A stretch of DNA of 64,000 nucleotides from Rusavskia elegans (lineage: Eukaryota; Ascomycota; Lecanoromycetes; Teloschistales; Teloschistaceae). Below are positions 24,901 to 36,359 of the stretch, piece after piece. The DNA is taken from assembly GCA_011316305.1 (NCBI GenBank), contig SAUG01000179.1, forward strand, positions 1-64,000, in the 5' to 3' direction. Every line of letters begins with the position of its first letter. Position 1 is the first letter of the stretch. The notes below the pieces were generated by a model that saw only the letters and a program-made list of their open reading frames with translations, was not told the origin of the DNA and made no database searches. The translations under genes and the position numbers were made by a program.

Positions 24901-26130
24901 AGCCTCCAGCTTGACCGCGAGATGGTACTCGTGTTCGCCGAGGCCTTCCTCATGCTACAGCCTCGCTATCTACCCGCCTTCACGTACAGCTGGCTGATAC
25001 TCGTGTCTCACCGTATGTTCATGCCGGCCTTGCTGAAGTTGCCCGATGATGAAGTGAGTAATCGCTGCGTTGAGGGGACCATAGCTGACACGACTCAGGG
25101 ATGGGAGCCGTACGCAAACCTCATGGAAGCCATGTTTGCCTACATCAGTGACATGCTGAGCCCGCCAATGGCCGTGTCATTCGCTAAGGACCTCTACCGA
25201 GGCGCACTACGACTTTTGCTTGTCCTCCACCATGATTTCCCCGAGTTCTTGGCCGAGAACCATTTTCGCCTATGTAACGCGGTCCCTTCGCATTGCACCC
25301 AGCTCCGCAATCTCGTCCTGAGTGCCTTCCCGTCGTCCTTCGCTGAAGTGCCTGACCCTTTCACCGCCGGTTTGAAAGTAGACCGCCTTGAGGAAATCCG
25401 GAGAGCACCACGCGTTGGGGGGGATACTTTGGCACCCCTCGCTCGCGCACAGCTCAGGGACATACTCGACAGCATCATCAACAGCGGCAACACCTCGGAA
25501 GAGGCTGTTCAGGTCGTGGCTGCTGCCTGCGGGCCCTCGCAAAGTAATCCAGACGGCGTTGACTCGCAGCTGCTGCATGCATTGGTTCTGTACCTCGGTC
25601 GAAGTGCAATTGATGCTGCGAGCCGAAAAGGAGGACCGACATTCGACAGCACATCACCACAAGCTGTCTTCATGACCAATCTAGCTAAGGAGCTGCATCC
25701 GGAGGCTCGCTACCACTTCCTCAGCTCCATCACCAATCAACTTCGCTATCCAAATAGCCACACGCAATACTTCAGCTACGCGCTCCTCCATATCTTCGGC
25801 AACGATTTGGCTGATCAGCAAGAATCCGATGTGCGCCAGCAAATCACCCGGGTACTGCTTGAGCGTTTGATTGTACATCGACCGCACCCCTGGGGCTTGA
25901 TTATCACCCTGTTGGAACTGCTTAAGAATCCCGCGTACATGTTTTGGGAGTTGCCGTTCATCAAGGCTGCGCCGGAGGTACGTTTCTGAATTGTTTGCTA
26001 CTATTGCTAAATCCGGTCCTGAGTTGCATGCATAATCACAGCCACTGACATTGTTCTCTCGCAGATCGAACGATTATTCGGCGCATTGTTCGACACTATC
26101 CACTCGAATCCTAGATCGGCGTTGGCTTGA
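18912..26130 (+). CDS. not1: CCR4-NOT complex scaffold subunit NOT1
   Basis: Five exons: 18912-19619, 19677-20001, 20051-25053, 25099-25977 and 26065-26130, giving 2,326 aa, as large as expected. After a low-complexity Ser/Pro/Gly N-terminus, exon 1 ends with the conserved start SKIVVTQVFILLGSI...KAKWESQAEAIRK. HEAT-repeat regions follow. A MIF4G-like domain that binds the CAF1/CCR4 deadenylases lies at about residues 1060-1270 (EKVVFFFNNVSEQNLASKVQ), the DUF3819/CNOT9-binding region at about 1310-1420 (SRDLRFPPSSG...RNLIHKDFA), and the C-terminal NOT1 domain that binds the NOT2-NOT3/5 module at about 1960-2326. NOT1 organises cytoplasmic mRNA deadenylation. The 45-nt intron at 25,054-25,098 is a multiple of three without a stop, but removing it (LPDDE joined to GWEPYANL) restores the family pattern. 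Confidence 0.96.
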
Positions 26131-26958
26131 GCGAAAAAAAGCATAATTGCATGGCCCTACAAAGCATCCTGAAATCATAATGACAGCAGTGGGGATGGTT
26201 ATTGAAGGGCGCTTGTACAACCAGGAGTTTGGGAACTGCTCTGCTCTGCTGTGGTCTGGTCTGATCTGGCCGGAGCAATTTGGCGACATGATATTGGGTG
26301 CAGGCGGTGTGAAAGAAAGCTTCCAGGATGGCTGAATGGATGGGCTCATCTGCATGCAGAAAACTTTTGCTTACTTTACTACAACTTAGGTCATGAATGG
26401 ATGGGGCGAAGGCTTGTATGTATGATATATCTTCGGACGGTTGCTATTGTATATAGAACTATTGGGGCTCTTCCAGGAATCTAAAGTTAATTGCTATTAT
26501 GGTCAGCTCTTCTCTCGAGAAATCCGTGTGGTGTCAATGGGTTGATTCAATATGCTGTATAGTCGAGTGGCGTATTGCACGGCAAGTGGTGTAGTGCACG
26601 CTATTGACAGCAATAACAAAGAAAGTTCGACTCCTATTGTCGATACATCCAGCCCCCTTCGCTGGCGTCGTAGACAAAGTAGATAATAATATGCCATACC
26701 ACCCACATGAAAGATTTCCAACGTTTGGCACAACTGTTCGAAGTTTCCCGTACGCATACTTTTCGCACATAGCGCCAGCGCATCTTCCTTCCCTTCTCAA
26801 TTGTATTGACATCCAAAATCGCTGGTCGACCTCCCTTTGTGCGTTCACCATCCCATCGGCTTCGAACCTCGCCGTCGCCGCCATCAGTGTTACTCTATCG
26901 ATACCCCGACCGCCGCCACCATCCATACCTCGATTCCGAACACCTCGATCCAGCAGCC
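26131..26958. other. Intergenic, no gene seen
   Basis: This 828-bp stretch holds the NOT1 3' UTR and the promoter of the next plus-strand gene. It includes low-complexity CTGCT/GGTCTG runs near 26,240-26,270. An open frame in register with the downstream gene extends up to 26,806 but has no ATG before 26,959. Confidence 0.45.
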
Positions 26959-27819
26959 ATGGCCCCTCGCATCAACACTCCTCGCCGCTGCCGTACCCCC
27001 TCCTCCGCTCCCATCCTCGCGCCTATCAAGACCAGCTACCGTGTCATGCGCAAGCCTGCGTCCCCTCTCCCCGCCGGCAACGTGCTCAATAGCCCCCGCT
27101 ACTCGCCCTCGGCTTCCCTCGGCAGCAGCAGCGGCAGACGCATGCCCGGCGCCTTTCCTCGCGATCCCAGCAAATGGATGACCAAGCCTCTTCTCCCGTT
27201 CCGGCGCGTGCACCAATTCCGGCCGTACGGTGTGTATTTGCAGTTCCCCGGCGCTGGGTTCCTCGAAAGCCGATTGCGGAAGAAGATTGAAGGCGAGGTG
27301 CTCGGGGTTTTGCGGTCCCGGATTAGGGATCTCGAAGCCGAGAATGAAAGATTGCGACGAGATTGGACGATCCAGGTTGAATTGCAGGATCGTGGGCGTG
27401 GGGAGGAATATGATGAGGAAGGGGGGAAGAAGGCGGAGTATTTCGATCAATTGAGGTTGTTGACGGGGGCGCGGGACCGAAGAGCTGTGATGCATGAGGT
27501 TTGGAGGATGGAGCATTTGTTGGATCGGGCGGTGGAAAAGGGGGAGGGGTGGAAGAGGAAGGCGGAGGCGTGGAAGAAGAGGAGTCGGGATGTGGAGGCG
27601 AGGTATGCGGAGGTTAAGAGGCAGGTGGAGGTGTTGAAGGCACAGTTGGATGCTTTGACTGGTGCGGAGGACGGGGATGAAGATGACGAGGACAGAGATG
27701 ACGAGGAGGAGCAGATGGCGAGAGACTTGGAAGCCCAGTTTGAGCGCGATGTCGCGGCGCCGGCGTTGGCTACGATCAATCCAGGGCGGATATTGAGAAG
27801 TCGGGGACTGCGTGGATGA
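26959..27819 (+). CDS. Hypothetical coiled-coil protein
   Basis: Intronless frame of 286 aa. The start at 26,959 is the first in-frame ATG and sits in a good context (CAGCCATGG); the frame upstream has no ATG. The first ~85 residues are basic and Ser/Pro/Arg-rich. A conserved-looking block (HQFRPYGVYLQFPGAGFLES) follows, then charged helices of leucine-zipper type (RIRDLEAENERLRRDW and later EARYAEVKRQVEVLKAQLDAL), an acidic run (GDEDDEDRDDEEE) and a basic end. I do not recognise the family. The long overlapping minus-strand frame is an artefact of the codon pattern. It converges with the hydrolase gene, the stop codons being 135 bp apart. Confidence 0.65.
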   Translation: MAPRINTPRRCRTPSSAPILAPIKTSYRVMRKPASPLPAGNVLNSPRYSPSASLGSSSGRRMPGAFPRDPSKWMTKPLLPFRRVHQFRPYGVYLQFPGAGFLESRLRKKIEGEVLGVLRSRIRDLEAENERLRRDWTIQVELQDRGRGEEYDEEGGKKAEYFDQLRLLTGARDRRAVMHEVWRMEHLLDRAVEKGEGWKRKAEAWKKRSRDVEARYAEVKRQVEVLKAQLDALTGAEDGDEDDEDRDDEEEQMARDLEAQFERDVAAPALATINPGRILRSRGLRG

Positions 27820-27954
27820 GCAACAGATGGAGATGAATTGCGGATGAAGATAGCTGGGCAAGGACTTTTGTAAAGAGAGCCGGACTTACACTATCTTCAA
27901 TTTTTGCTACCCCTGGGAGGTTCGGGACAGATTGTGAAAGTGAAATGATTGTAC

Positions 27955-29175
27955 CTACAACTTCGATACCCGAGAAACCCATTCTCGTGCAAAAGACTTG
28001 TCCGCAAATGACGCTTCGGTTTTCCTCTTCTCAGCCTCTCCTTCCCAAATGCTGAGCTGCTTCCTCAACCACGGTACGACAATCCGAGCTGCCGCGGCGG
28101 GCTTCTCTAGAGGGATTGGGTGACGGGCCCCTTCTACAAACGCTTCGGTGACTTTACCTGATGCGAAGCCACCGCTGCCACCGAGCCCTATGCCCGTCTG
28201 CTGGAGGATTCGGTTTGAGTAGTCACTGTTGGCGTAGCCTGAAAGGGTGCCCCATAGATAAAGAGTTGGGGCCAGCAGATACTGCAGATTCTCAGCAAAG
28301 TAGCTTCTTTCTCCACGGTAGAAGCCAGGAACAATCACATCATTAGCCGTTTTGGTTCTGTAGTCTGGAGCTTCTGGGTAGCCGGACAAAGGGGGATCAG
28401 CTCGTAGGATGGTGTACAATTCCATGGTCTTGGGCGTTGTTAATGTCACTGCCGAAGACTCCTTCGAACCCGAAGATACATCTCGAAGGTCGTATTTGAT
28501 GACTCGCTCGAAGACTCGTGGGTCGTAAGCTCCATAGTACGGATTAGCTCGGAGGTGCTTTCGAGCTGCTTCTCGTGATGACCAGGTATCCTTTCGGTTT
28601 ACAAACATCTGTGTTCTCCGCTTGATATGCATGTTCGCATTGTCTTCGTCTTGGACATCAGCACGGTATGTCAAGCCAAACATGGGCTCCATTGAGACTA
28701 TTGCCGAGAAAAGACGTGGATGCCATACGGCAAGCATTGAAATAGTAATTGCACCCCATGATTGTCCGATCCCTATGATGGGAGATGGCATTTGCTCTTG
28801 GAAATGATTGATCATTTGAAACATGTCGCGAGAGCTGTCAAACCAATGAGGTTCATCCCCGATCGCATCTTCGTTTAGAATGTAGGAAGCTCCATGATGA
28901 GCAACATCCATAGCCCAGACAGCCCGGATTGGCAGACGGCAGTGCAAGAGTTCATCGAAGAGGGGTTCGTATGACTCTTTACTTGAGCCTACGCCATGGG
29001 CCATGATGACGGTGAGGGCATTCGACTGAGGCACCCCCTTGCGGCTCTTCGGCACGTACTGCTTGATCGCAAGCCGTAAATGCGCTGTGCTCTGATCCTT
29101 GACACCTCGGCTGAAGCCTCTAATATGAGATGCTGGAATAATGTGCTCAATGACCGTCCAATATTCAGCCGACAT
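27955..29175 (-). CDS. Peroxisomal alpha/beta hydrolase (PTS1-tagged, Akt2-like)
   Basis: Single-exon gene of 406 aa ending in SKL, a canonical type-1 peroxisomal targeting signal. The alpha/beta-hydrolase fold shows the oxyanion-loop motif AHGVG (about residues 59-63), the nucleophile elbow G-Q-S-W-G with Ser139, and a likely catalytic His352 in EGARHPIPLEKP. An acid residue is expected between them. Homologues include the hydrolase Akt2 encoded in Alternaria host-selective toxin clusters and the yeast peroxisomal Lpx1-like lipases. No polyketide, fatty-acid or cluster-type enzymes lie nearby, so a general peroxisomal ester or thioester hydrolase is the safer reading. Substrate unknown. Head to head with seipin, 257 bp between starts. 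Confidence 0.85.
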   Translation of the reverse strand: MSAEYWTVIEHIIPASHIRGFSRGVKDQSTAHLRLAIKQYVPKSRKGVPQSNALTVIMAHGVGSSKESYEPLFDELLHCRLPIRAVWAMDVAHHGASYILNEDAIGDEPHWFDSSRDMFQMINHFQEQMPSPIIGIGQSWGAITISMLAVWHPRLFSAIVSMEPMFGLTYRADVQDEDNANMHIKRRTQMFVNRKDTWSSREAARKHLRANPYYGAYDPRVFERVIKYDLRDVSSGSKESSAVTLTTPKTMELYTILRADPPLSGYPEAPDYRTKTANDVIVPGFYRGERSYFAENLQYLLAPTLYLWGTLSGYANSDYSNRILQQTGIGLGGSGGFASGKVTEAFVEGARHPIPLEKPAAAARIVVPWLRKQLSIWEGEAEKRKTEASFADKSFAREWVSRVSKL

Positions 29176-29432
29176 CGTAGCGACTGTAAGTCAAGTCTGG
29201 AGCTTCTTTCCGCCTTTCCGATTATCAAAAATAATTGCTGACTCCGAACTTTCCTCAGAGATGTTCAGAAAGCCAAATGTTTACCAGAAGATCAAAAGCT
29301 ACTCCTGGGTAATCCGGAGGAAGGAACCGGAAATCATATTCTTGTGTCTAATAGAAGAATGAAAGGATTATCAATGAGCAACGAGCTGGTCGTCACTAAT
29401 ACAGTCATGATCATGTCATTGCTTTTGCACCA

Positions 29433-30973
29433 ATGCAATTCATAGGAACCCTGAGCACTATATTGAACGATCACCAGTGGGTTTCAGAGATGCAGCAGCT
29501 GGAAGAAGAGTCAAGCCACAGGGCGCGAGAAGCGAGGTTGGCGGCGGCAGACGGGACCAAAGCCGATCGCGACAACAACTTCAATGAACACCCGTCCAGA
29601 GATGACTTGATGGAGATCATCGAGCAAGGCAAGGCAGCCATCAGGAAAATCGGGGTAGGATGACCTCTATCCTGTTTCTCGAGCGGCATGCTAATAGCCA
29701 CAGGAAACCATTCTGCTTCCATTCCACGCCGCCGTCTCCAAGCCTGCCCAGAAGGCTTACCTAGGCACCTTTCTTTTTGCGACCACCAGTCTTTTTTTGT
29801 TGGCACTTTCGACAATTGCCTATGCTCTGTTCTACTTCAACTATGTGCCTCAAGTGAGCGTTGAGCGGACCATACATCTGCAATTCGGGTACGGTCTCCC
29901 CACACCTTCAATGGTCAAGGTTAACTAGAACAGAGAGGGCCATCCGAATGGCGTCGCAACTCTTGATTCCTCTCTGACTTCTCTACAAGCCTACGATGTC
30001 TCCCTCCTCCTGCATCTTCCGCGGACACCCAACAATCAAGCCGCCGGCAATTTCATGCTCGACCTCTCCCTACTCTCGCCAGTAAAGGCCCCGTCAACCG
30101 CGGAGAAGCTCCTTCCTGAGTCAGCACTGAAGCAGCGCCTTGCTCACTCCCGAAGACCAGCAATCCTAACCTATGCGTCTCCAATCATCGACACTGCGAG
30201 CACCTTGACCGGGCTGCCTTGGTATGTGCTGGGATGGAAAACGGAAAGCGAAGTGGTGGAAGTAAGCATGTTCGAAGGAGTTGAGTTTCCGAAAGGATGG
30301 ACGAATGTGCCGCAAGAGGTGAAGCTGGTCGTCGAGGCGGATGAGAAGATGCAGTTCTATGAGGTCGGGATCCGCATCTTCGCCAAGTTCGGCGGATTGC
30401 GGTAAGTGCTTGATGTTCGCCGGGTAAAGACGACTGACGACTGACGACTGACGGAAGTACAGCTGGATCATGTACCACCACCGCATCCTTTCATACGTGA
30501 TCTTTACGACGATGTTTTGGAGCAGCTCCATGATTTCAGCTCTGATTGCTTGGCTTGTGCTGTCAACGTATCTCGCGTCAGACACAACGGCGGTGAAGAA
30601 AAAGGAGCCCGCCTCGCCGAAGATCAAGGCCGAACGTTCAGAATCGGAGAAGTACGAACCATCCTTGACGGAAGGTCTTTCAGACACCTCCCGTACATTC
30701 CCTACGCTTGGCCGCCACATACCACTACACTTCACCGGGCGAGAAGAGAGCGCCAGTAGAGAAGGTAATGAAAGAGTGAAGCAGGAGGATGAAGTGATTC
30801 GATCAACAGGACTTCAGCCGTTGATCGCGGAGGCAGACGACGAAGACGAGGGTTTTGATACATCCAGTTTCAGGGACTCGGGAGTCGGGACAAGCCTTGA
30901 CGAGAGTCAACGGGGTCGGGTACAGAGACGTAAGAAGAACTCGCTGTTCGCGAGCCTTCCAGAAGAACTTTAG
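29433..30973 (+). CDS. Seipin (lipid-droplet assembly protein)
   Basis: Four exons: 29433-29654, 29704-29888, 29934-30401 and 30463-30973, giving 461 aa. Exon 1 encodes a polar N-terminus of 74 residues; the start is the least certain part. Exon 2 holds the first membrane segment (about 92-122, AYLGTFLFATTSLFLLALST), followed by the lumenal beta-sandwich domain beginning VERTIHLQFGEGHPNGVATL and running through AYDVSLLLHLPRTPNN and MQFYEVGIRIFAKFGGLR. Exon 4 opens with a second membrane segment (about 300-328) and a long acidic, phosphorylatable C-terminal tail. Seipin oligomers sit at ER-lipid-droplet contacts and control droplet budding. The third intron carries a short tandem run of CGACTGA units at 30,430-30,452. 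Converges with the UPF0132-like gene, 155 bp between stops. Confidence 0.88.
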
Positions 30974-31128
30974 ACCTGAATTACAACCCTGGGACATTTG
31001 CAACTGTGAGGATAACCGGCTCTTTGCATGCAGAATAAGATGTTACGTCAAGACTATAGCATAATACACGGGTATCTCAGTGAAAAAGAAAAACCACGTT
31101 CTGGCTGCCCTCGAAACGTCCAGGTTTG

Positions 31129-31863
31129 TTATTCGGCATCAACGAAGGAGCTAGCAAGACCTCCGAAGAAGGGCAATTCGATACGATCCAGGTTATTTGC
31201 TACGAGTGTATAAGTATGTCTCCTCGAGTATAGTGTGGGTGACCCACCATCTTGATAGGCGTGAAAAGTCAAGAAAGCAATCAGGCCCAGATCGAAGACA
31301 AACAGGATCCATGAGAGGATCGACGACCAGGAGAAGATGAGGTGGATTATCTACATGAGGTATTAATCACAGGGTAGTAGTCCAGCTAGCGCAGATAAAC
31401 ATACAAACATGGCAGTGAACACGAGGCTCGATTGCCAGGCATGGAATCTGTGTAGCGGGTATGTCAGCGCCGCCATGCAACCTTTCTGCTTAAGGGGGTG
31501 AGCGTACCGAACGTAGTCGCTCTTGTGCTCCACTAAGAGCAAGAAGACTCCACCGGCAGGGGGCAGGAGTAGGTAGGCCAGCATGGCTTCATAATCCAGC
31601 CTCAAGGGCAGGCTTGTGTCGAAGAGGTTGATGTTTGATCGGCCACCCTCAAGGTCTGTATTGCCGAAGCCCCTGCTATCTCCTCTTGGCTCATCGGTGA
31701 AGTGACTCGGGGCTGGAAGGGTTGATGCGAGGAATGGGTCGGTGGTGCCTCGATTAGGAGGGGGAGACTTGGGGTTAGGCGAGCGAGAGGTCGCACGTTG
31801 GGGTGGAGGAGAGAGGGCGCGCGTGCTTTGCGGATCGGTGTCTTGATATGGTGCGAAGTCCAT
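31129..31863 (-). CDS. UPF0132-like small membrane protein
   Basis: Four exons: 31863-31508, 31447-31405, 31350-31248 and 31199-31129, giving 190 aa. The N-terminal ~85 residues are Pro/Ser/Thr-rich and probably cytosolic. A compact membrane domain follows: LDYEAMLAYLLLPPAGGVFL, then HKSDYVRFHAWQSSLVFTAM across the first splice junction, a segment IIHLIFSWSSILSWILFVF, and DLGLIAFLTFHAYQDA. The pattern E-(K/H)-x-D-Y-V-R-F-H-A-x-Q-S is the signature of the UPF0132 (DUF4870-like) family, whose function is poorly known and which is often placed in the endomembrane system. The last 20 residues (IELPFFGGLASSFVDAE) are also family-like. All four phases agree, which supports the model. Confidence 0.8.
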
Positions 31864-32951
31864 GATGGACGTCTATTGTTATATGTACACTGTTGGATCA
31901 GATACGCGGTGTCGTTGCCTTAGTGTAAAGCACCAATTTGCGGCACAATTGAATTACATAACCAGACTTGGCGTTGATTTTGCTCCACTTCCATGACACC
32001 CTCTTCGAACAGCTGCAGCGCTGACAGGTCAATCCTGGGATGGTACCTTGCCGACATGATGCAAATGTCAAAGAGATCAAGCCGCGCATTTAGCCTCCAT
32101 TCGATCTGATGCGAACACCTGAACCCTCAACGAACATACATCATGCAGGCTGGAGAAAGACTTCTTTCGACATTAATATTGCAACAATCCTCGACCCTGC
32201 CTTTTTCTTGTTTGGAAAGTGGCGAGATTCTTTTGGAGCTCTGCATCTACATGTTCGAATTGTCGGACGTGTCAGCACTATCATTGAAGACACCTACAGC
32301 CCTCCAGCATCGGGCAGCGAGGTCGGCAATGATGTACCGTCAGGTTTTGTCAGAGAAGCAAGTTTGCTTGGGTATTTGGCGAAGGATGCGCACACGTACA
32401 GCGGCCCATCCGCCTCCTTCTCTACCAACCTCAACAGCAAGCATGAAGACGCCTGTGGCTGTAGACGTGTTTGTAAGCCTGCGTCCCAAGCGATCACTCA
32501 ACTAGGGAACAACCTCCACCTGGCACTTTCACTTGATCTTGCCTCAGCTCACATTTGCCCCCTAAGTATGGAATGGAGAGCGGTAGGTTGGACTGTCTCC
32601 TACGTCAACAATCGGAAACATGGTGCAAACTTGCGTCGTATACTATTGTTTACTTGCATCTTCATGCTGGGCCATTGCAACTGGATTGAGCGGGCCGTGA
32701 TGCCATGTCGAAACACAGTCACATAGTTTGAATGAAAGATCGGATTCGAGCATTGTCAACAGCGGTGTAGTCATACATTCGGTCGTGCCTTCCAGAACTG
32801 ATCGGAATTCTCAACTACCTTACTTTCCCGCTGCTTCCTTTTTTCTTAGGCCTGCATTGCATCCTTCCATGCCACATACACCCACAAACATTTCGACCCT
32901 GTCCGTCAGCCGAGCACATCGTGCTGTAGCCCATCGTCTTCCCCTCACAAC
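31864..32951. other. Divergent intergenic region, no gene seen
   Basis: This 1,088-bp region lies between the divergent UPF0132-like gene and the ABC transporter. A 205-codon plus-strand frame at 32,109-32,726 starts with an ATG but shows no family pattern, transmembrane logic or splice partners, and I regard it as chance. The region should include both promoters; C/T-rich sequence precedes the transporter start. Confidence 0.45.
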
Positions 32952-35900
32952 ATGGTCCATCCTAGTATCAGAATGCAGAAGGCTCAGGCCTCCCTTCAGT
33001 ATGCCGCTCCGGCCATCATTCTACTCTACTACCTGTCCTCCATCATTTTCGCCGTCATCACGCTGCAAACTGGTCACAAGAACAAGCAAGATCGGCTACA
33101 CCGGATCATCATTTGGTGCGTTCGCCTAATCCTCCTCAGCTATCTGGTTCAATGCGGAGATCTGGTCATCGATTCACTCACGGCCCACCCGACCACCTCC
33201 ACCCAGGCCGCCAATGTAAGTCCCATAACGCCACATGCAACCAAAACCACTCCAGTGAGTATTAGTGAACACCTCTAACCACCTGGTGGCAGGTTAATGC
33301 AGCTTCTTCGTTTCTGCTTTGGTCCTTCCTCAGCATCATCCTGCAAGGCACAAGACGCCCAGTCTGGTATCCTTATCTGGGCACTTGCATTATCACTCTC
33401 GCCTTCGAGGCTGCCATCTTCAGCCTCTTCGCAAGCCAGCTTTCCCAAGGCAAAGCAGTGGGATCTGCCTTCGTGGTCTGTCACGTTTGCCGTTTTGCTG
33501 TCCTACTCTTCCTTTTGGCCGTTTATCAAAAGGCTCGGATTGACATCAGATACTCCCGATCTGATGAGGAGTCAGCAGCGTCTTTGTTGCAGCATCAGCT
33601 CCGATCAGCCCCAGTTCAAGGTGGAACCGCCAAACCGGCCGGGAATTATGGCTCCGTCGTCGTTACAGATGCCGCCCATCCTGAATCAAGCGACTCAGAG
33701 GACTCGGAAGATGACGACTCGTACAGCAAAGTAGCCAAGAAGAAACAGCGACTCATGAACAAACGTTTACAGCAGGACGGGAATTGGTTCACGTACTTGC
33801 GGGGCTTCTCGTTGTTCGTGCCAATGGTCTGGCCTACAAGACGGCCAAGGCTGTATTTGAACATGCTGGGCTGTGTGGTGTGCGTCCTGTGTATCCGAGT
33901 ACTCCAGATACTGCAGCCTCGACAATTAGGCATCCTCGTTAATACCCTCGCTTCTGGCTCTGGTTCGATCTACCAAGGGATTGGTTTGTATGTCTTCTAC
34001 TTTTGGATTTCCTCGGTCATAGACACGCTACAAGAATGCCTATGGCTTCCTGTGGAGCAACATGCGGACAAGCAAATTTCTGTCGGTGCATACAATCAGA
34101 TCATGGAGCTCTCCAGCGACTTCCATGATAACAAGCAATCGGGCGACCTCTACCAGACAATCTCGCAGGGACGCTCTATCATAACTCTTCTAAGAACCGT
34201 TTGCTGGCGCATTGGACCCATGCTACTCGATATACTTGTAGGCTATGGCTACTTGTACTACCTTTTCGGTCCTTACATGGCCCTGCTCGCTGCTGCTACT
34301 ACCCTGGCCTATCTGTCTTCTGCGGCTCAGCTCAACAGCAAGGTTTCCAAATACCGCCGAGAGTACATAGCATTGTTCAGAAAAGGGATGCAGACCATGT
34401 ACGATTCCGTCGGAAGCTGGGCTACGGTCTTATATTTCAACCACGTCCCTTACGAGGAGAAGAGGTACGAGGGTGCGGTGTCGCTTAACATGAGCGCACG
34501 GCGACTCTATTACTTGGTTCATAATACTTTCAGCCAGATGAGTTCCTCAATCGTCACCCTTGGCTTTTACGGTGCTCTGTGCGTGGCAGCATATCAGGTT
34601 ACTCATGGCGTGCAGAATGTAGGCGCTTTTGTAACACTCTTGACTTATTGGTCAATATTTTCAGGTTTGATACCACTTGTTTCGGCCTTTTATACCTCCA
34701 GCTTACAGCTGACCTTTCCCTTTAGCGCCCCTGAAATCCTTCGCCTCGACGCACAAGGAGATCCTCAGTGATCTGGTGGATGCCGAGCAGCTTCTTCACT
34801 TGTTCCGCCTTGAGCCCAAAATCAAAGATGGCGCCACCAAATTCGTTATGAAGGGAGGCGCCATCGAATTCAGCAACGTCTACTTCTCGTATGAAGGCAC
34901 GAAGCAGGTCATCAAGGGCGTATCGTTCTCGATAAAGCCTGGGGAAAAAATTGCATTGGTTGGCGAGACAGGCGGTGGCAAGTCGACGTTACTGAAATTG
35001 CTGTTTCGGTTCTACGACGTCACAGAGGGCTCTGTGCTCATTGATGGTCAGGACGTGCGTGGTGTGACGCTCGAGAGCCTCAGAAGTTGCATCGGTGTCG
35101 TTCCGCAAGATCCGTCTATGTTCAACGATACAATCATGAACAACGTGCGGTATTCAAAACTCGAAGCGACAGACGAAGAAGTCATGGAGGCTTGCAAAGC
35201 TGCTGTCGTTCACGACAAGATCCTCTCCTTTACGGATGGTTATCAGTCTACTGTCGGGGAGAAAGGCGTCAAGCTCAGTGGTGGCGAACTTCAGCGCCTT
35301 GCTATTGCCCGCGCTATGCTGAAAGATCCCGCTATTATTCTCTTGGACGAGGCTACAAGCAGCGTGGATACCGATACGGAATCTCGCATCCAAAGCGCGC
35401 TTCACCAACTGACAAAAGGGCGGACTACGTTGACAGTTGCACACCGACTCTCGACCGTTGTGGACGCTGACATTGTCCTCGTGATCAAAGACGGGGAGAT
35501 TTTTGAGCAGGGCCCTCCAAAGGAACTGATAGCAGCTAAGAATGAGTACTACAGTCTTTGGTGCAAACAGGTAGGTATCACGTCTAAGATGATGGACACC
35601 ACAGACACAACGAAACAGAGAGTTCATACACGCTCGGAAAGCGAGCAGGCGCAGTCTGGGACAAGCGAGGATAAAAAGATGTTTCGCCCTGATGCTCCAG
35701 AGTTCATCCCTAGCCATCTCAAGGACAGCACATTCTCGAGCGCACCTGCTGGCAAACAGAAAGTCAATACCAATGCTGGTGCCAAAGCCGGGTCATCGGA
35801 AGAGCCGCAAGATGAAATGGATAACGCAACGAACCTTGAAGCCGAGACTCGAGGCAAAGGGCAGCAAGCTCGTGGTAATGACAGCAGGGCCGTTCAAGAC

Positions 35901-36359
35901 GACAGCCAGGCTGGAACAACGGAGGAAGCTGGTGGCCAGGCTTTTGGTGAAACTAAGACCACCAACCATAAGTCAGCTGCCACCCGGAAGCATACCGATT
36001 TCAGTCGAGTCCGTCGAAGGAAAACGTCCAAGACCGAGCAGGGAGACTCGAGTGTGAGCATTGGAGATGGGCATGTCGATACCTCTAACACGACACCCGA
36101 GAGCTCTGGCGAAGGATCAGCGACACAGTATCGCCGTGTTTCAGCACCCAGTACTTCAACGGACAACGGCAAGACCAATCGTCGAATACGGCAGAACGGC
36201 CATAAGTGGGGGCGAAAACGGAACACGAATTCGGTCAAAACGCAATCAGCTCCCGGGACGTGGAGCGGTATTCCCCAACCGGTAGCACCTGCACCGACCC
36301 CTGAAAACAATGGCGAAGGTGAGAGCAAAGGAAGCGTCCGCTTCGCTAAGGACAGTTGA
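32952..36359 (+). CDS. ABC half-transporter of the HMT1/ABCB6 type (vacuolar heavy-metal tolerance)
   Basis: Three exons: 32952-33215, 33293-34664 and 34726-36359, giving 1,089 aa. An N-terminal extension with about five hydrophobic segments precedes a six-helix ABC membrane domain; this architecture defines the HMT1/ABCB6 group. One nucleotide-binding domain follows with Walker A GETGGGKST (about 625-633), signature LSGGE (729-733), Walker B IILLDE (749-754) and the H-loop VAHRLSTV. Fission-yeast Hmt1 pumps phytochelatin-cadmium and related thiol conjugates into the vacuole, so that is the likely role. The C-terminal tail of about 260 residues is disordered, Ser/Thr/Lys-rich, and contains a PAM2-like motif FRPDAPEFIP at about 865-874. 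The second intron lies just before the coupling region to the nucleotide domain. Confidence 0.92.

Noticed and set aside
26890..27861. 323-codon minus-strand frame opposite the coiled-coil gene
   Set aside because: It is the mirror of an Arg/Glu/Gly-rich coding strand; the plus frame has a good start context and heptad pattern, while the minus frame shows no family features.
27955..30973. Part of a toxin or secondary-metabolite cluster around the Akt2-like hydrolase
   Set aside because: Neighbours are seipin, a coiled-coil protein and NOT1; no polyketide synthase, NRPS, P450 or pathway regulator is nearby.
32109..32726. 205-codon plus-strand frame in the divergent intergenic region
   Set aside because: No recognisable domain, signal, membrane pattern or splice partners; random composition.
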